From: Luteimicrobium sp049844995
Lineage (GTDB): Bacteria; Actinomycetota; Actinomycetes; Actinomycetales; Cellulomonadaceae
NCBI RefSeq assembly: GCF_049844995.1
Contig: NZ_JBNCMC010000001.1
Span: 310,001-374,000 of the forward strand
DNA: 64,000 bases
Reading direction: 5' to 3'
Shown here: one piece after another, positions 57,465 to 64,000 of the stretch
How positions within the stretch are numbered: the stretch's first letter is position 1
Layout of the letters: each line of letters starts with the position of its first letter
Translations under genes and position numbers: made by a program
Notes under the pieces: generated by a model
The model's input: only the letters and a program-made list of their open reading frames with translations
Database searches by the model: none
What the model was told of the DNA's origin: nothing

Positions 57465-58037
57465 TCAGGACAGCAGCGCGAGGACCTCGTCCGTGGTCCC
57501 GGTCTCGCCGAGGCGCGGGAAGATCTGCGCCACGCTGTGGTCGTGGACCTCGGCCGACCGGTCGGCGACGGCGTCGGTCACGACCGCGACGTGGTAGCCG
57601 TGCTCGTGGGCGGCGCGGGCCGTCGACTCGACGCCGATGCTGGTGGCGATGCCGGTGAGGACCACCTGGGTGACGCCGCGGCGCCGGAGCTGCACGTCGA
57701 GGTCGGTCCCGTGGAACGCGCCCCAGTTGTGCTTGGTCACGAGCGCGTCGCCCAGGGGTGCGAGTACGTCGACGATCTGGTCCCAGCCCTCGGGGCGGGG
57801 TGCGCCGGGGCCGGCGTCGCGGGCCGCCTCGGTCCGGCCGGGGACGGCGTCGGGCCCGGAGAAGCTGACGCGCACCAGGACGACGGGGAGGTCGCGGGCG
57901 CGGAAGGCCTCGGCGAGGCGGACGGTGCGCTCGATCACGTCGTCCGCGGCGTGCGGCTGGGTGGGCATCGAGGCGATGCCGTTCTGCAGGTCGATGACGA
58001 CGAGCGCGGACTTCGGGTCGATGGTGCTCAGGGACAC
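57465..58037 (-). CDS. Isochorismatase-like hydrolase lacking the catalytic Cys
   Basis: A 190-residue isochorismatase-fold protein. Asp16 (VVIDLQNG) and Lys102 (TKHNWGAFHGT) are present, but the usual cysteine is Gly135 in TGIATSIGVESTAR. True isochorismatases (EntB, PhzD) also lack the cysteine, whereas nicotinamidases and other amidases need it, so this is probably a non-cysteine hydrolase acting on an ether-like or unknown substrate. GTG at 58037. It is 46 bp downstream of the MFS gene and co-transcribed. Confidence 0.85.
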   Translation of the reverse strand: MSLSTIDPKSALVVIDLQNGIASMPTQPHAADDVIERTVRLAEAFRARDLPVVLVRVSFSGPDAVPGRTEAARDAGPGAPRPEGWDQIVDVLAPLGDALVTKHNWGAFHGTDLDVQLRRRGVTQVVLTGIATSIGVESTARAAHEHGYHVAVVTDAVADRSAEVHDHSVAQIFPRLGETGTTDEVLALLS

Positions 58038-58083
58038 GGTGGTGCCTTTCGTGATGGTGCGGTGTGACAGGGGAAGGGGAAGT

Positions 58084-59517
58084 TCAGGACGCCGAGGTGG
58101 CCGTGCGCCCGATGCGGGCCAGCGACCGGTCGACGAGCGTGAGCGCGAGGAAGACGACGCCGCACCCGAGGGTGAACCAGGCGAGGTCGTGCAGACCGCC
58201 GGTGGTGGCGCGGTCGCCGAAGAACGCGGCGGTCGCGGCCGAGGAGGCGAGCGCCCCGACGTAGGCGAACGTCCGGAGCAGGCCCGCGGCGGACGCCATC
58301 CGGGCCGGGTCGGCCTGGTGATACAGGGCGTTCTGGTTGGCGAGGCCGTTGAGACCTTGCGGCAGCCCGAAGACGAGCCCGATCGCGACGAGGAACCAGA
58401 TCGCGGTGTCGCCGTCGACGAGGAGCAGCCCGGCGCACACGAGGACCTGGAAGATCCCGCCGGCGACGAGCTTGCCGCGCACGGCGGCCCGGCGTCCGGT
58501 GATCGCAGTGACCACGATCGCGGAGGCGAACATCGGCATCAGGAGCAGCCCGGCTCCGGAGGCGCTGAGCCCGCGGCCGGCCTCGAGCCACTGCGTGAAC
58601 CCGTACAGGAGCGAGTACTGGACGGTCGCGGCGAGGAACTGCCGGGCGTACGTGGCGAGCTGCGGGACGTTGCCGCCGAGCACCCGCAGGTCGACGAACG
58701 GCACGACCGCCCGCAGCTCGCGCCACGCGAACGCGGCGCCGACGACGGCGGCCAGGCCGAGCAGCCACGCGTCCGAGGCGTGCGGGGCCATCACGAAGAG
58801 CATGAGCGCGACGAGCGCCCCCGAGAACAGCACCATCCCCGCCAGGTCGATGCCCCCGGGGCGGCGGGCTCCCACGCCCGCCGGGGCGTCGTCGTCGGCG
58901 GACCCGAGGCCGCGCGGCAGCCAGAGGGCGCCGAGGACGAGGCACGCCGCCGACAGCGGGATGTTCACGGTGAACACCGACCGCCACCCGGCGCTGGAGA
59001 CCAGGAACCCGCCGAGCGTCGGGCCGATCACGGCGATGACCTGGTTCGAGATGGTCAGCGCGGACAGGATGCCGCTGGGGCTCGGGTCGCCGGTGCGCCG
59101 CGACTCGGAGCGGATGAGGTACATCGACGCCGGGTAGCCGGCACAGGTCCCGAAGCCGAGCAGCACGCGGGCGAGGATAAGCACGCCGAGGTTCGGCGCG
59201 ACGGCGCCGAGGACGCCCGCGACGCCGACGAGCCCCGTCCCGACGAGGAAGAGCGTCCGCGGGCCGAACATGTCGATCAGCCGGCCGACCACGGGCTGCC
59301 CGACGGCGGTCGCGAGGTAGAGCGCGGTCACGAGCCACGCCGTCTGCGACGAGGCCACGCCGAACGCGGTGGCGATCGGCACGAGCGCGACCGCCAGCAT
59401 CGACGAGTTGATGGGGTTGAGGATCGACCCCAGGATCATCGGCGTGACGAGCCGCCGGTCGAAACGGTCGGGCGGCGCCTGGTGCACGTGGGGGGAGCGG
59501 TGGAGCAGGGAGGTCAC
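58084..59517 (-). CDS. MFS drug exporter, DHA2-type
   Basis: A 477-residue transporter with about 14 membrane segments: MLAVALVPIATAFGVASSQT, VVGRLIDMFGPRTLFLVGTG (motif A), LARVLLGFGTCAGYPASMYL, and VIAVIGPTLGGFLVSSAGWR (motif C). GTG at 59517 overlaps the MarR stop (GTGA). Export of a toxic compound under MarR control is likely, with the next gene's hydrolase possibly acting on the same compound. Confidence 0.9.
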   Translation of the reverse strand: MTSLLHRSPHVHQAPPDRFDRRLVTPMILGSILNPINSSMLAVALVPIATAFGVASSQTAWLVTALYLATAVGQPVVGRLIDMFGPRTLFLVGTGLVGVAGVLGAVAPNLGVLILARVLLGFGTCAGYPASMYLIRSESRRTGDPSPSGILSALTISNQVIAVIGPTLGGFLVSSAGWRSVFTVNIPLSAACLVLGALWLPRGLGSADDDAPAGVGARRPGGIDLAGMVLFSGALVALMLFVMAPHASDAWLLGLAAVVGAAFAWRELRAVVPFVDLRVLGGNVPQLATYARQFLAATVQYSLLYGFTQWLEAGRGLSASGAGLLLMPMFASAIVVTAITGRRAAVRGKLVAGGIFQVLVCAGLLLVDGDTAIWFLVAIGLVFGLPQGLNGLANQNALYHQADPARMASAAGLLRTFAYVGALASSAATAAFFGDRATTGGLHDLAWFTLGCGVVFLALTLVDRSLARIGRTATSAS

Positions 59518-59975
59518 GGCTGGGTCAGTCTCTCCATCAGGGCGATGGCGTCGGTGAGGGTGCGCAGCTCGTCGGCGTCGAGGCGCTCGGAGAGGGCCTT
59601 CGCGAGCCACTCCTGGCGGGCCTGACGGCTTCCCTCGAAGACCTCCTTGCCGGCGGGGGTCAGCGTGACGAGCTGGCGACGGCCGTCGTCGGGGTCCGGG
59701 GTGCGCACGACGTACGCGCGCTCCTCGAGGACGCCGAGCGTCGCGGCGACCGACTGGGGCCGGACTCGCTCGGCGGCCGCCAGGGCGCTCGCCGTGGCGG
59801 GCCCGTGCTTGCCGAGCCGGCTGAGCAGCGCGGTCTGCGAGGGAGTGAGCTCGTGGTTCTCGGACATCTCCAGCAGGCGCCGCCGGAGCTGCCCGACGAC
59901 GGCGCGCAGCTCGCGCGCGGTGCGCGCGGCCGGGTCGTTCTCGGGGCGCTCGGGCGCGTCGGTCTGCTGGGGCAT
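59514..59975 (-). CDS. MarR-family repressor, first gene of an efflux operon
   Basis: A 153-residue MarR protein: LLSRLGKHGPATASALAAAE, RVRPQSVAATLGVLEERAYV, wing DPDDGRRQLVTLTPAG. It heads the MarR-MFS-hydrolase operon and is translationally coupled to the exporter. ATG at 59975, with an inverted repeat upstream. Confidence 0.9.
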   Translation of the reverse strand: MPQQTDAPERPENDPAARTARELRAVVGQLRRRLLEMSENHELTPSQTALLSRLGKHGPATASALAAAERVRPQSVAATLGVLEERAYVVRTPDPDDGRRQLVTLTPAGKEVFEGSRQARQEWLAKALSERLDADELRTLTDAIALMERLTQP

Positions 59976-59992
59976 GCCCCCAGACTAGAACT

Positions 59993-60024
59993 CGACAGGT
60001 AAGACTGTCCAGTTAACCCTGTCG
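59993..60024. promoter_or_regulatory. Candidate operator of the MarR-MFS operon
   Basis: CGACAGG (59993-59999) and CCTGTCG (60018-60024) are inverted 7-mers 18 nt apart; GACAG-GTAAGA-CTGTC forms an inner dyad (59994-60009). They lie 18 bp upstream of the MarR ATG and toward the next gene's 3' end, the expected place for autoregulation. Confidence 0.5.
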
Positions 60025-60041
60025 ATCGTGCCGAGTGGCCG

Positions 60042-60689
60042 TCACACGTGCTTCGGGAACGACGCGAGGAACACGATCCCGACGGTCAGCAGCACCAGCG
60101 CGCCGCCGAGCATCGCCCACTGCGCGCGGACCGCAGCGAACCGGCCCGAGAACGCCGCGAAGAACAGCACGAGCGCGAACAGCACCGTCAGGATCGTGTA
60201 GTTGTCGCCGCGCTGGTTGTTGCGCAGCGCCGTCTGGAACAGCGCATCGGCGCGCGCGTCGGCGGCCGCGGCCTCCTTCTGACCCGGCGGCACGTACGAG
60301 TCGAGCTCGAACGGCGTCTTCGGGGCGGCGGGGTTCTTGAGCGGCTTCGCGGCGAGCCACTCCTCGAACGCGGGCTTGAAGCGGTCCGGGAAGCGCTCCT
60401 CGGCGAACTTCTCGAGCGCCGTGTCGTGCTGCGCCACGGCCTGGACGTACAGCGTGAACGCGGAGAGGTCGATCTGCTTGGCCGCGCTCGCCTCGGCCGC
60501 GTCCCGGGACGCCTCGATGCGCGCCGACGACGCCTGCGAGAACGCGATCGACATCGCGCCGCCCCACTTGCTCGCCTCGAACCCGCTCCAGGCCGTCAGG
60601 ATCGCCGTCAGCGACAGCACCACCACCGTGATCGTCTCGCGGACGTGCGGCCAGCGGTCGGTGTCGGCGGTCCCCGTCGTGTTCGTCAC
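60042..60689 (-). CDS. DUF4337-like membrane protein
   Basis: A 215-residue protein: an N-terminal membrane helix (ETITVVVLSLTAILTAWSGF) followed by EASKWGGAMSIAFSQASSAR, a long helical region (about 50-150, AEASAAKQIDLSAFTLYVQA), and two C-terminal helices (TILTVLFALVLFFAAFSG and AMLGGALVLLTVGIVFL). This layout resembles DUF4337-type proteins. GTG at 60689 opens the conserved part. Function unknown. Confidence 0.75.
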   Translation of the reverse strand: MTNTTGTADTDRWPHVRETITVVVLSLTAILTAWSGFEASKWGGAMSIAFSQASSARIEASRDAAEASAAKQIDLSAFTLYVQAVAQHDTALEKFAEERFPDRFKPAFEEWLAAKPLKNPAAPKTPFELDSYVPPGQKEAAAADARADALFQTALRNNQRGDNYTILTVLFALVLFFAAFSGRFAAVRAQWAMLGGALVLLTVGIVFLASFPKHV

Positions 60690-60742
60690 GTGACGGACGA
60701 TATCGACGAGAACCGCCGACCGCGCGACGAGCGCTACGGCGC

Positions 60743-61258
60743 TCAGACCTCCCGCAGCACCTCGGCGACGAACCGAGCCGAGCGTTCGCGCAGACCCTCG
60801 ATGCGTCGCTCGATCACCGCGGCGCGGAGGTCGGGGTCGTCGCGACCCGTCTCGGCCAGCGTCGGGCGGCGGCGGACGTTCCGCGAGCACGCGAACTCCG
60901 TGCACACGAGCGTCCCGACGGTGTCGCCGCGACGCCCCGGCGCCCCGGCCCGGCGCGCGACGTAGAGCGAGATGTCCTCGGTGTTGACGACGTCCTCGCA
61001 CCAGGCGCACACACCGGTGCGCCGGACCCGGCCCGCCGGGTCGGTGGCGCGCAGCAGCACGCCGGTGGGGCCGTCGTCGGGCGCGGTGCCCGGGACGACC
61101 GCGTACGCGAGGAGGGGCGCCTTGCGGTCGCGCCAGCCCAGGTAGTCGAGGCGGTCCCAGTCCAGCTCGGACAGGACGGGGAGCGCGGCCTGGGCGGCCT
61201 CGCGGCGCGACGCGTTCACGAACGACGCGCGGATCTGCTTCTCGGTCAAGGGGTGCAT
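60743..61258 (-). CDS. FBP-type treble-clef zinc-finger protein
   Basis: A 171-residue protein resembling the elongation-factor-G-binding/FBP C-terminal zinc-finger family: VCAWCEDVV and VCTEFACSRN carry the four zinc cysteines, and SLYVARRAGAPGRRGDTVGT lies between. The N-terminus begins MHPLTEKQIRASFVNASRRE. Related proteins bind ribosomal factors; whether this one does is inferred. ATG at 61258 begins the conserved domain. Confidence 0.82.
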   Translation of the reverse strand: MHPLTEKQIRASFVNASRREAAQAALPVLSELDWDRLDYLGWRDRKAPLLAYAVVPGTAPDDGPTGVLLRATDPAGRVRRTGVCAWCEDVVNTEDISLYVARRAGAPGRRGDTVGTLVCTEFACSRNVRRRPTLAETGRDDPDLRAAVIERRIEGLRERSARFVAEVLREV

Positions 61259-61564
61259 GGCAGTGGCTTTCCGGTCGACGGCGCTCACCGCGGACGGCGC
61301 GACGCCGACGCGGGAGCAGGAGGGGACGACGATGCGGCCCGCGTCACGCCCCGACGACCGCGAAGGGTCGACGATCAGCGCTGCGGGCGGCCGGAGCGCG
61401 TGCCCGAGCAGGCCGTCCCGGCCACCCCGCAACCTGCGGTGACGCTGTGCATCCGCTCGCTCCTCGTCCGTCGACGTGCCTCGGTCGCGGCGCGACCGGT
61501 CCGTCCAGTGTGCCTCAGGACGGCGCGGGCCGTGGCCCCGTTCTCCGGACCGGGCGACCGCCGG
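61259..61564. other. Intergenic region with no recognised gene
   Basis: 306 bp between the FBP-type gene start and the RibD-like gene end. The frames here are open but have the arginine/serine-rich composition of GC-rich shadows. I see no RNA gene, terminator or strong dyad. It should include the promoter of the FBP-type gene. Confidence 0.6.
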
Positions 61565-62149
61565 TCACCCCCGGGCGACCTCGTGGTCGAGCTGCACGAC
61601 CCCCGACCCGAACCGCCGGACGCCGGTGAGTTGCAGGTCGACGCGGAGCCCGCGGGGCAGCGCGGGCAGCCCGCCGCCGACGCTCACCGGGAACACGAGC
61701 AGCTGAACCGCGTCGACCAGCCCCGCGGCGAACGCGGCGGCCGCGAGCGCCGGGCCGCTCACCGCGACGTCCCGGTCCGACGCCGCGACGAGCGCCCGGA
61801 CCTCGTCCGGATCGAAGCGCTCGACGAGGTCGGTGCGGGGCGTCGCCACGTCGTCGAGCGTGGAGGAGTACACGAGCTTGTCGGCGGCCCGCCACAGCCG
61901 GGCGAAGTCGCGGACGGCGGCCGATTCCTCCTCGGGCTCGCCGGCCGCGGGATGGTCCGGGGCGATCGTCTGCCAGGCCGTCATCACCTCGTACATGCGC
62001 CGCCCGTACAGGAACGTCCCGACGTCACGGCTCGTGTCGTTCACGGCGGCATGGACCTCCTCGTCGGGCATCGCCCACCCGAAGCCGCCGTCCGCGTCGA
62101 CCGCGTAGCCGTCGAGGGACGTGAGCATGAGGTAGCGCAGGCGTGCCAT
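61565..62149 (-). CDS. RibD C-terminal/dihydrofolate-reductase-like protein
   Basis: A 194-residue protein of the RibD_C family: LRYLMLTSLDGYAVDADGGF, FLYGRRMYEVMTAW, KLVYSSTLD, DVAVSGPALAAAAFAAGLVD and LLVFPVSVGGG. These stand-alone reductases use NADPH; substrates are mostly unknown. ATG at 62149, 21 bp after the methyltransferase stop on the same strand, so probably one operon. Confidence 0.88.
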   Translation of the reverse strand: MARLRYLMLTSLDGYAVDADGGFGWAMPDEEVHAAVNDTSRDVGTFLYGRRMYEVMTAWQTIAPDHPAAGEPEEESAAVRDFARLWRAADKLVYSSTLDDVATPRTDLVERFDPDEVRALVAASDRDVAVSGPALAAAAFAAGLVDAVQLLVFPVSVGGGLPALPRGLRVDLQLTGVRRFGSGVVQLDHEVARG

Positions 62150-62169
62150 GACCGGTGGATCCTTCCGGC

Positions 62170-63003
62170 TCAGGGTCGGGTGGCGGTGGCGACGAGCGCG
62201 CTCATCGGCGCGCGGAGCGGACCCGGCCCGAACCGCTCCTCCAGGAGCGCTGCCGCCCGCGCCTCGATCGCGGCCCGCTGGCCCGGGTCGTACGACTCGA
62301 GCTGGGCGCGCAGCGGCGACCCGCGGGGGATCGCGAGCGCCGCGGACCCGGGCGAGTCCGCCCGGCTGTCGAACTGCACGGCGTCGACCGCGTCGACCGT
62401 CAGCCCGCCCGCCGCGAGGTCCCGCCGGATGCGGTCCGCGTCGTCGTAGCCGTACGCGACCTCGGTGATCACGCTCGGCGGGGCGTCCGGCAGGACCTCC
62501 CGGTACGCGTCGTCGACCGCCGCTGCCACGGCGTTCGCTGCGACCGGGCCCCACGCGCTTAGCAGGTACGCCCCGCCGGGCCGCAGCACCCGGCGGGCCT
62601 CCGCGTGCGCGGCGGCCCGGTCGGGGAAGAACATCACGCCGAACTGGCACACCAGCAGGTCGAACGACGCGTCGGCGAACGGCAGGTGCTGCGCGTCGGC
62701 CACCTTCCACTCGACCTCGGGCGCACCCGGCGGGCGCTCGAGCCGGGTGCCGCGTGCGACGTCGATCATGCCGGGGTTCAGGTCGGTCGCGACGATCGTG
62801 GTGCCGGCCGGGAGTGCGGCGGCCAGGCGCCGCGTCACCACTCCGGTGCCGGCCGCGAGCTCCAGGACCGCGGACGGGTGCCGACCCACGGCCCGCGCGA
62901 CCAGGTCGTCCGCGTAGTCCTCGAAGAGGAGCGGCACCAGCAGCTCCTGGTACGCCGCGGGGACCCCGCCCGCGAAGAGCCGGCCCGCGTCGTCGTCGGC
63001 CAT
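62170..63003 (-). CDS. SAM-dependent class I methyltransferase
   Basis: A 277-residue methyltransferase: SAM motif I VLELAAGTGVVTRRLAAAL, VATDLNPGMIDVA, motif II ADAQHLPFADASFDLLVCQF and RRVLRPGG. It resembles the UbiE/type-11 group. Acceptor unknown. Operon with the RibD-like gene. Confidence 0.9.
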   Translation of the reverse strand: MADDDAGRLFAGGVPAAYQELLVPLLFEDYADDLVARAVGRHPSAVLELAAGTGVVTRRLAAALPAGTTIVATDLNPGMIDVARGTRLERPPGAPEVEWKVADAQHLPFADASFDLLVCQFGVMFFPDRAAAHAEARRVLRPGGAYLLSAWGPVAANAVAAAVDDAYREVLPDAPPSVITEVAYGYDDADRIRRDLAAGGLTVDAVDAVQFDSRADSPGSAALAIPRGSPLRAQLESYDPGQRAAIEARAAALLEERFGPGPLRAPMSALVATATRP

Positions 63004-63112
63004 GAGGACCTCCCGGTGCCTGCCGCTCCTTGCGTTCTACCGCCGCTGTCCCGTGCCGTCCAGCAGTGGTGCCCGGGGCACGGTGTCGCCAACCGGGCGC
63101 AACGGGCGCTCG

Positions 63113-63538
63113 CTACCCGGGCGTGCCGGCGTCGGGCGCGAAGCGGCGCGGGGTGCGTGCGGCCCCGTGCCGGAGCGCCGGCACGAGCGTGGCGGCGAGG
63201 GTGGCGGCGACCACGATCCCGATCCCCACGCCGACGACGACGCCGGCCGGACCGCGCAACGGCCCGTCAGCGCGGGAGCCCCGGACGGCGTGGTTCGACT
63301 GCCACGACAGGACGGACCCGTTCGACTGCCCCGAGAGCACGGACGCGGCCGACTGGAACGAGCCGATCGACAGCCAGGACATCGCGGAGCCGATCGACGA
63401 CGACGACGCGAACGAGCCCACCGAGGCGAACGACGCGAACGAGCCGACCGACCCGATCGACAGGACCGAGCCGTTCGAGGCGATCGAGAGCACGCTGTCG
63501 CGCGACCACAGGGACCAGCGGGACGAGTGGACTGCCAT
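63113..63538 (-). CDS. Serine-rich short-repeat protein with membrane helix
   Basis: A 141-residue protein. Residues about 8-80 are built of short repeats with Ser at regular spacing (SVLSIASNGSVLSIGSVGSF, ASVGSFASSSSIGSAMSWLS), roughly every five to six residues, suggesting a small beta-helix or stacked-turn array. The SVLSI/SVLSW phrase recurs. Then come a basic linker, one membrane helix (about 99-119, GVVVGVGIGIVVAATLAATL), and a basic tail. Function unknown; similar short proteins are common in actinobacteria by my recollection. Confidence 0.7.
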   Translation of the reverse strand: MAVHSSRWSLWSRDSVLSIASNGSVLSIGSVGSFASFASVGSFASSSSIGSAMSWLSIGSFQSAASVLSGQSNGSVLSWQSNHAVRGSRADGPLRGPAGVVVGVGIGIVVAATLAATLVPALRHGAARTPRRFAPDAGTPG

Positions 63539-63596
63539 GGCCTCATCGTCGCGCGGCGGGCGGCCGCGTGCGCGTCAGACCGCGGCGGAAGCCGGC

Positions 63597-64000
63597 CTAC
63601 TCGCCGACGACCCCGTCGATCCGTTCGCGCAGCAGGTCGGCGTGCCCGTTGTGGCGGGCGTACTCCTCGACCACCTTGACGACGCACCACCGAACGGTCC
63701 GGCTCCTGGACCGGGTCAGGTCGTCGAGGCTCTGCTGCGCGAGCAGCGTGTCGACGGTGTCCTGCTTCGCGCGCCAGCGCGCGAACGACGGCTCGACCAT
63801 CGAGACGTCGAGACCGAGGATGTCGCCGTCAGGGTCGTCGTCGGGACAGTAGAGCGGCTCGACCGGCGCGGGGCCGAGCGTGCCCTCGAGGTACCAGTGC
63901 TCCATCTCGGTGAGATGCCGCACGAGCCCCAGCAGCGACAGGTCCGACGGCGGCACGGACCGCTCGACGAGCTGCTCGGGCGTGAGGTCGGCGCAGCTGC
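63597..64000 (-). CDS. DinB-family (DUF664) protein, 5' end beyond window
   Basis: The frame is open to the window edge; in-frame codons upstream of the GTG at 63956 read SCADLTPEQLVERSVPPSDL, which continues the DinB/DUF664 pattern, so the true start is outside. Visible landmarks are SLLGLVRHLTEMEHWYLEGT and a C-terminal VVEEYARHNGHADLLRERID, where His residues form the family's metal site. DinB-like proteins may act as mycothiol or bacillithiol transferases; role here unknown. Confidence 0.88.
   Translation of the reverse strand, partial: SCADLTPEQLVERSVPPSDLSLLGLVRHLTEMEHWYLEGTLGPAPVEPLYCPDDDPDGDILGLDVSMVEPSFARWRAKQDTVDTLLAQQSLDDLTRSRSRTVRWCVVKVVEEYARHNGHADLLRERIDGVVGE

Noticed and set aside
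1..64000. tRNA, rRNA or transposase genes
   Set aside because: No cloverleaf, rRNA core sequence or DDE/tyrosine/serine recombinase motif was recognised. The only mobile-like feature is the HTH-Fic cassette.

Overview
The window is very GC-rich (roughly 73-75% by eye), densely packed, and full of GTG starts, ATGA/GTGA stop-start overlaps and short intergenic gaps. Together with a deazaflavin (F420)-type reductase, a HelD-class RNA polymerase ATPase, an ECF41-type sigma factor and secreted glycoside hydrolases, this points to a free-living, saprophytic actinobacterium. I would guess Micrococcales (Cellulosimicrobium/Cellulomonas/Isoptericola-like), but the taxon is an inference and nothing here proves a genus. 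No rRNA, tRNA, CRISPR array, prophage or insertion sequence was recognised.

Layout. 1-5.2 kb: small metabolic and regulatory genes (DoxX-like, SRPBCC, LD-carboxypeptidase, phosphotransferase, VOC, MarR, ROK regulator). 5.4-16.2 kb: carbohydrate region with a 1390-aa secreted GH3 enzyme of permuted domain order and a 1114-aa secreted GH92 alpha-mannosidase, separated by a phosphotransferase and a divergent MarR/MFS pair. Strong hairpins follow the GH3, MFS and GH92 genes. 16.2-28 kb: a series of regulator plus target pairs (TetR/SDR, SRPBCC-ArsR, MerR/MFS, MarR/unknown protein), most with a visible inverted-repeat operator, plus a lipoprotein, an AI-2E family permease, a FAD monooxygenase and a winged-helix protein. 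27.1-35.9 kb: histidine utilisation. An IclR regulator (probable HutR) is separated from a tightly coupled operon hutH-hutU-M20 hydrolase-hutF-hutI by a two-gene toxin-antitoxin cassette of the 'mobile mystery protein A/B' type (HTH + Fic). 36-41.3 kb: DUF4287 protein, HelR-like RNAP-recycling ATPase, TetR/quinone oxidoreductase pair, CHY zinc finger, flavin/F420 enzyme. 41.4-43.4 kb: secreted beta-propeller-like protein and a VapBC module. 43.4-49.98 kb: epimerase/ECF41 sigma pair, SDR, membrane proteins, MarR, and a molybdopterin oxidoreductase/FAD reductase/zinc-ribbon trio. 50-51.3 kb: a DUF4143 ATPase-nuclease preceded by four 23-bp tandem repeats and an apparently leaderless promoter. 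51.4-64 kb: SDR, LysR/aldo-keto reductase pair, orphan antitoxin, GntR operon with a 28-bp palindrome, QorB-like reductase, an operon of MarR, MFS and isochorismatase-like hydrolase, FBP-type zinc finger, RibD-like reductase, methyltransferase, a serine-rich repeat protein and a DinB-family gene cut by the window end.

How it works together. The two glycoside hydrolases and the secreted beta-propeller protein carry full or partial copies of the same LacI-type operator, GACANCGNTGTC, suggesting one sugar-responsive regulon. The hut genes convert histidine through urocanate, imidazolonepropionate and formiminoglutamate to formylglutamate. No classical HutG is present, so the M20 amidohydrolase inside the operon is the best candidate for the last step. 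The most unusual items are the repeat-fronted DUF4143 gene, two nested-palindrome intergenic elements (25763-25837 and 57353-57430), the toxin-antitoxin cassette between the probable hutR and hutH, and a long palindrome that covers the start codon of the gene beginning at 55054.
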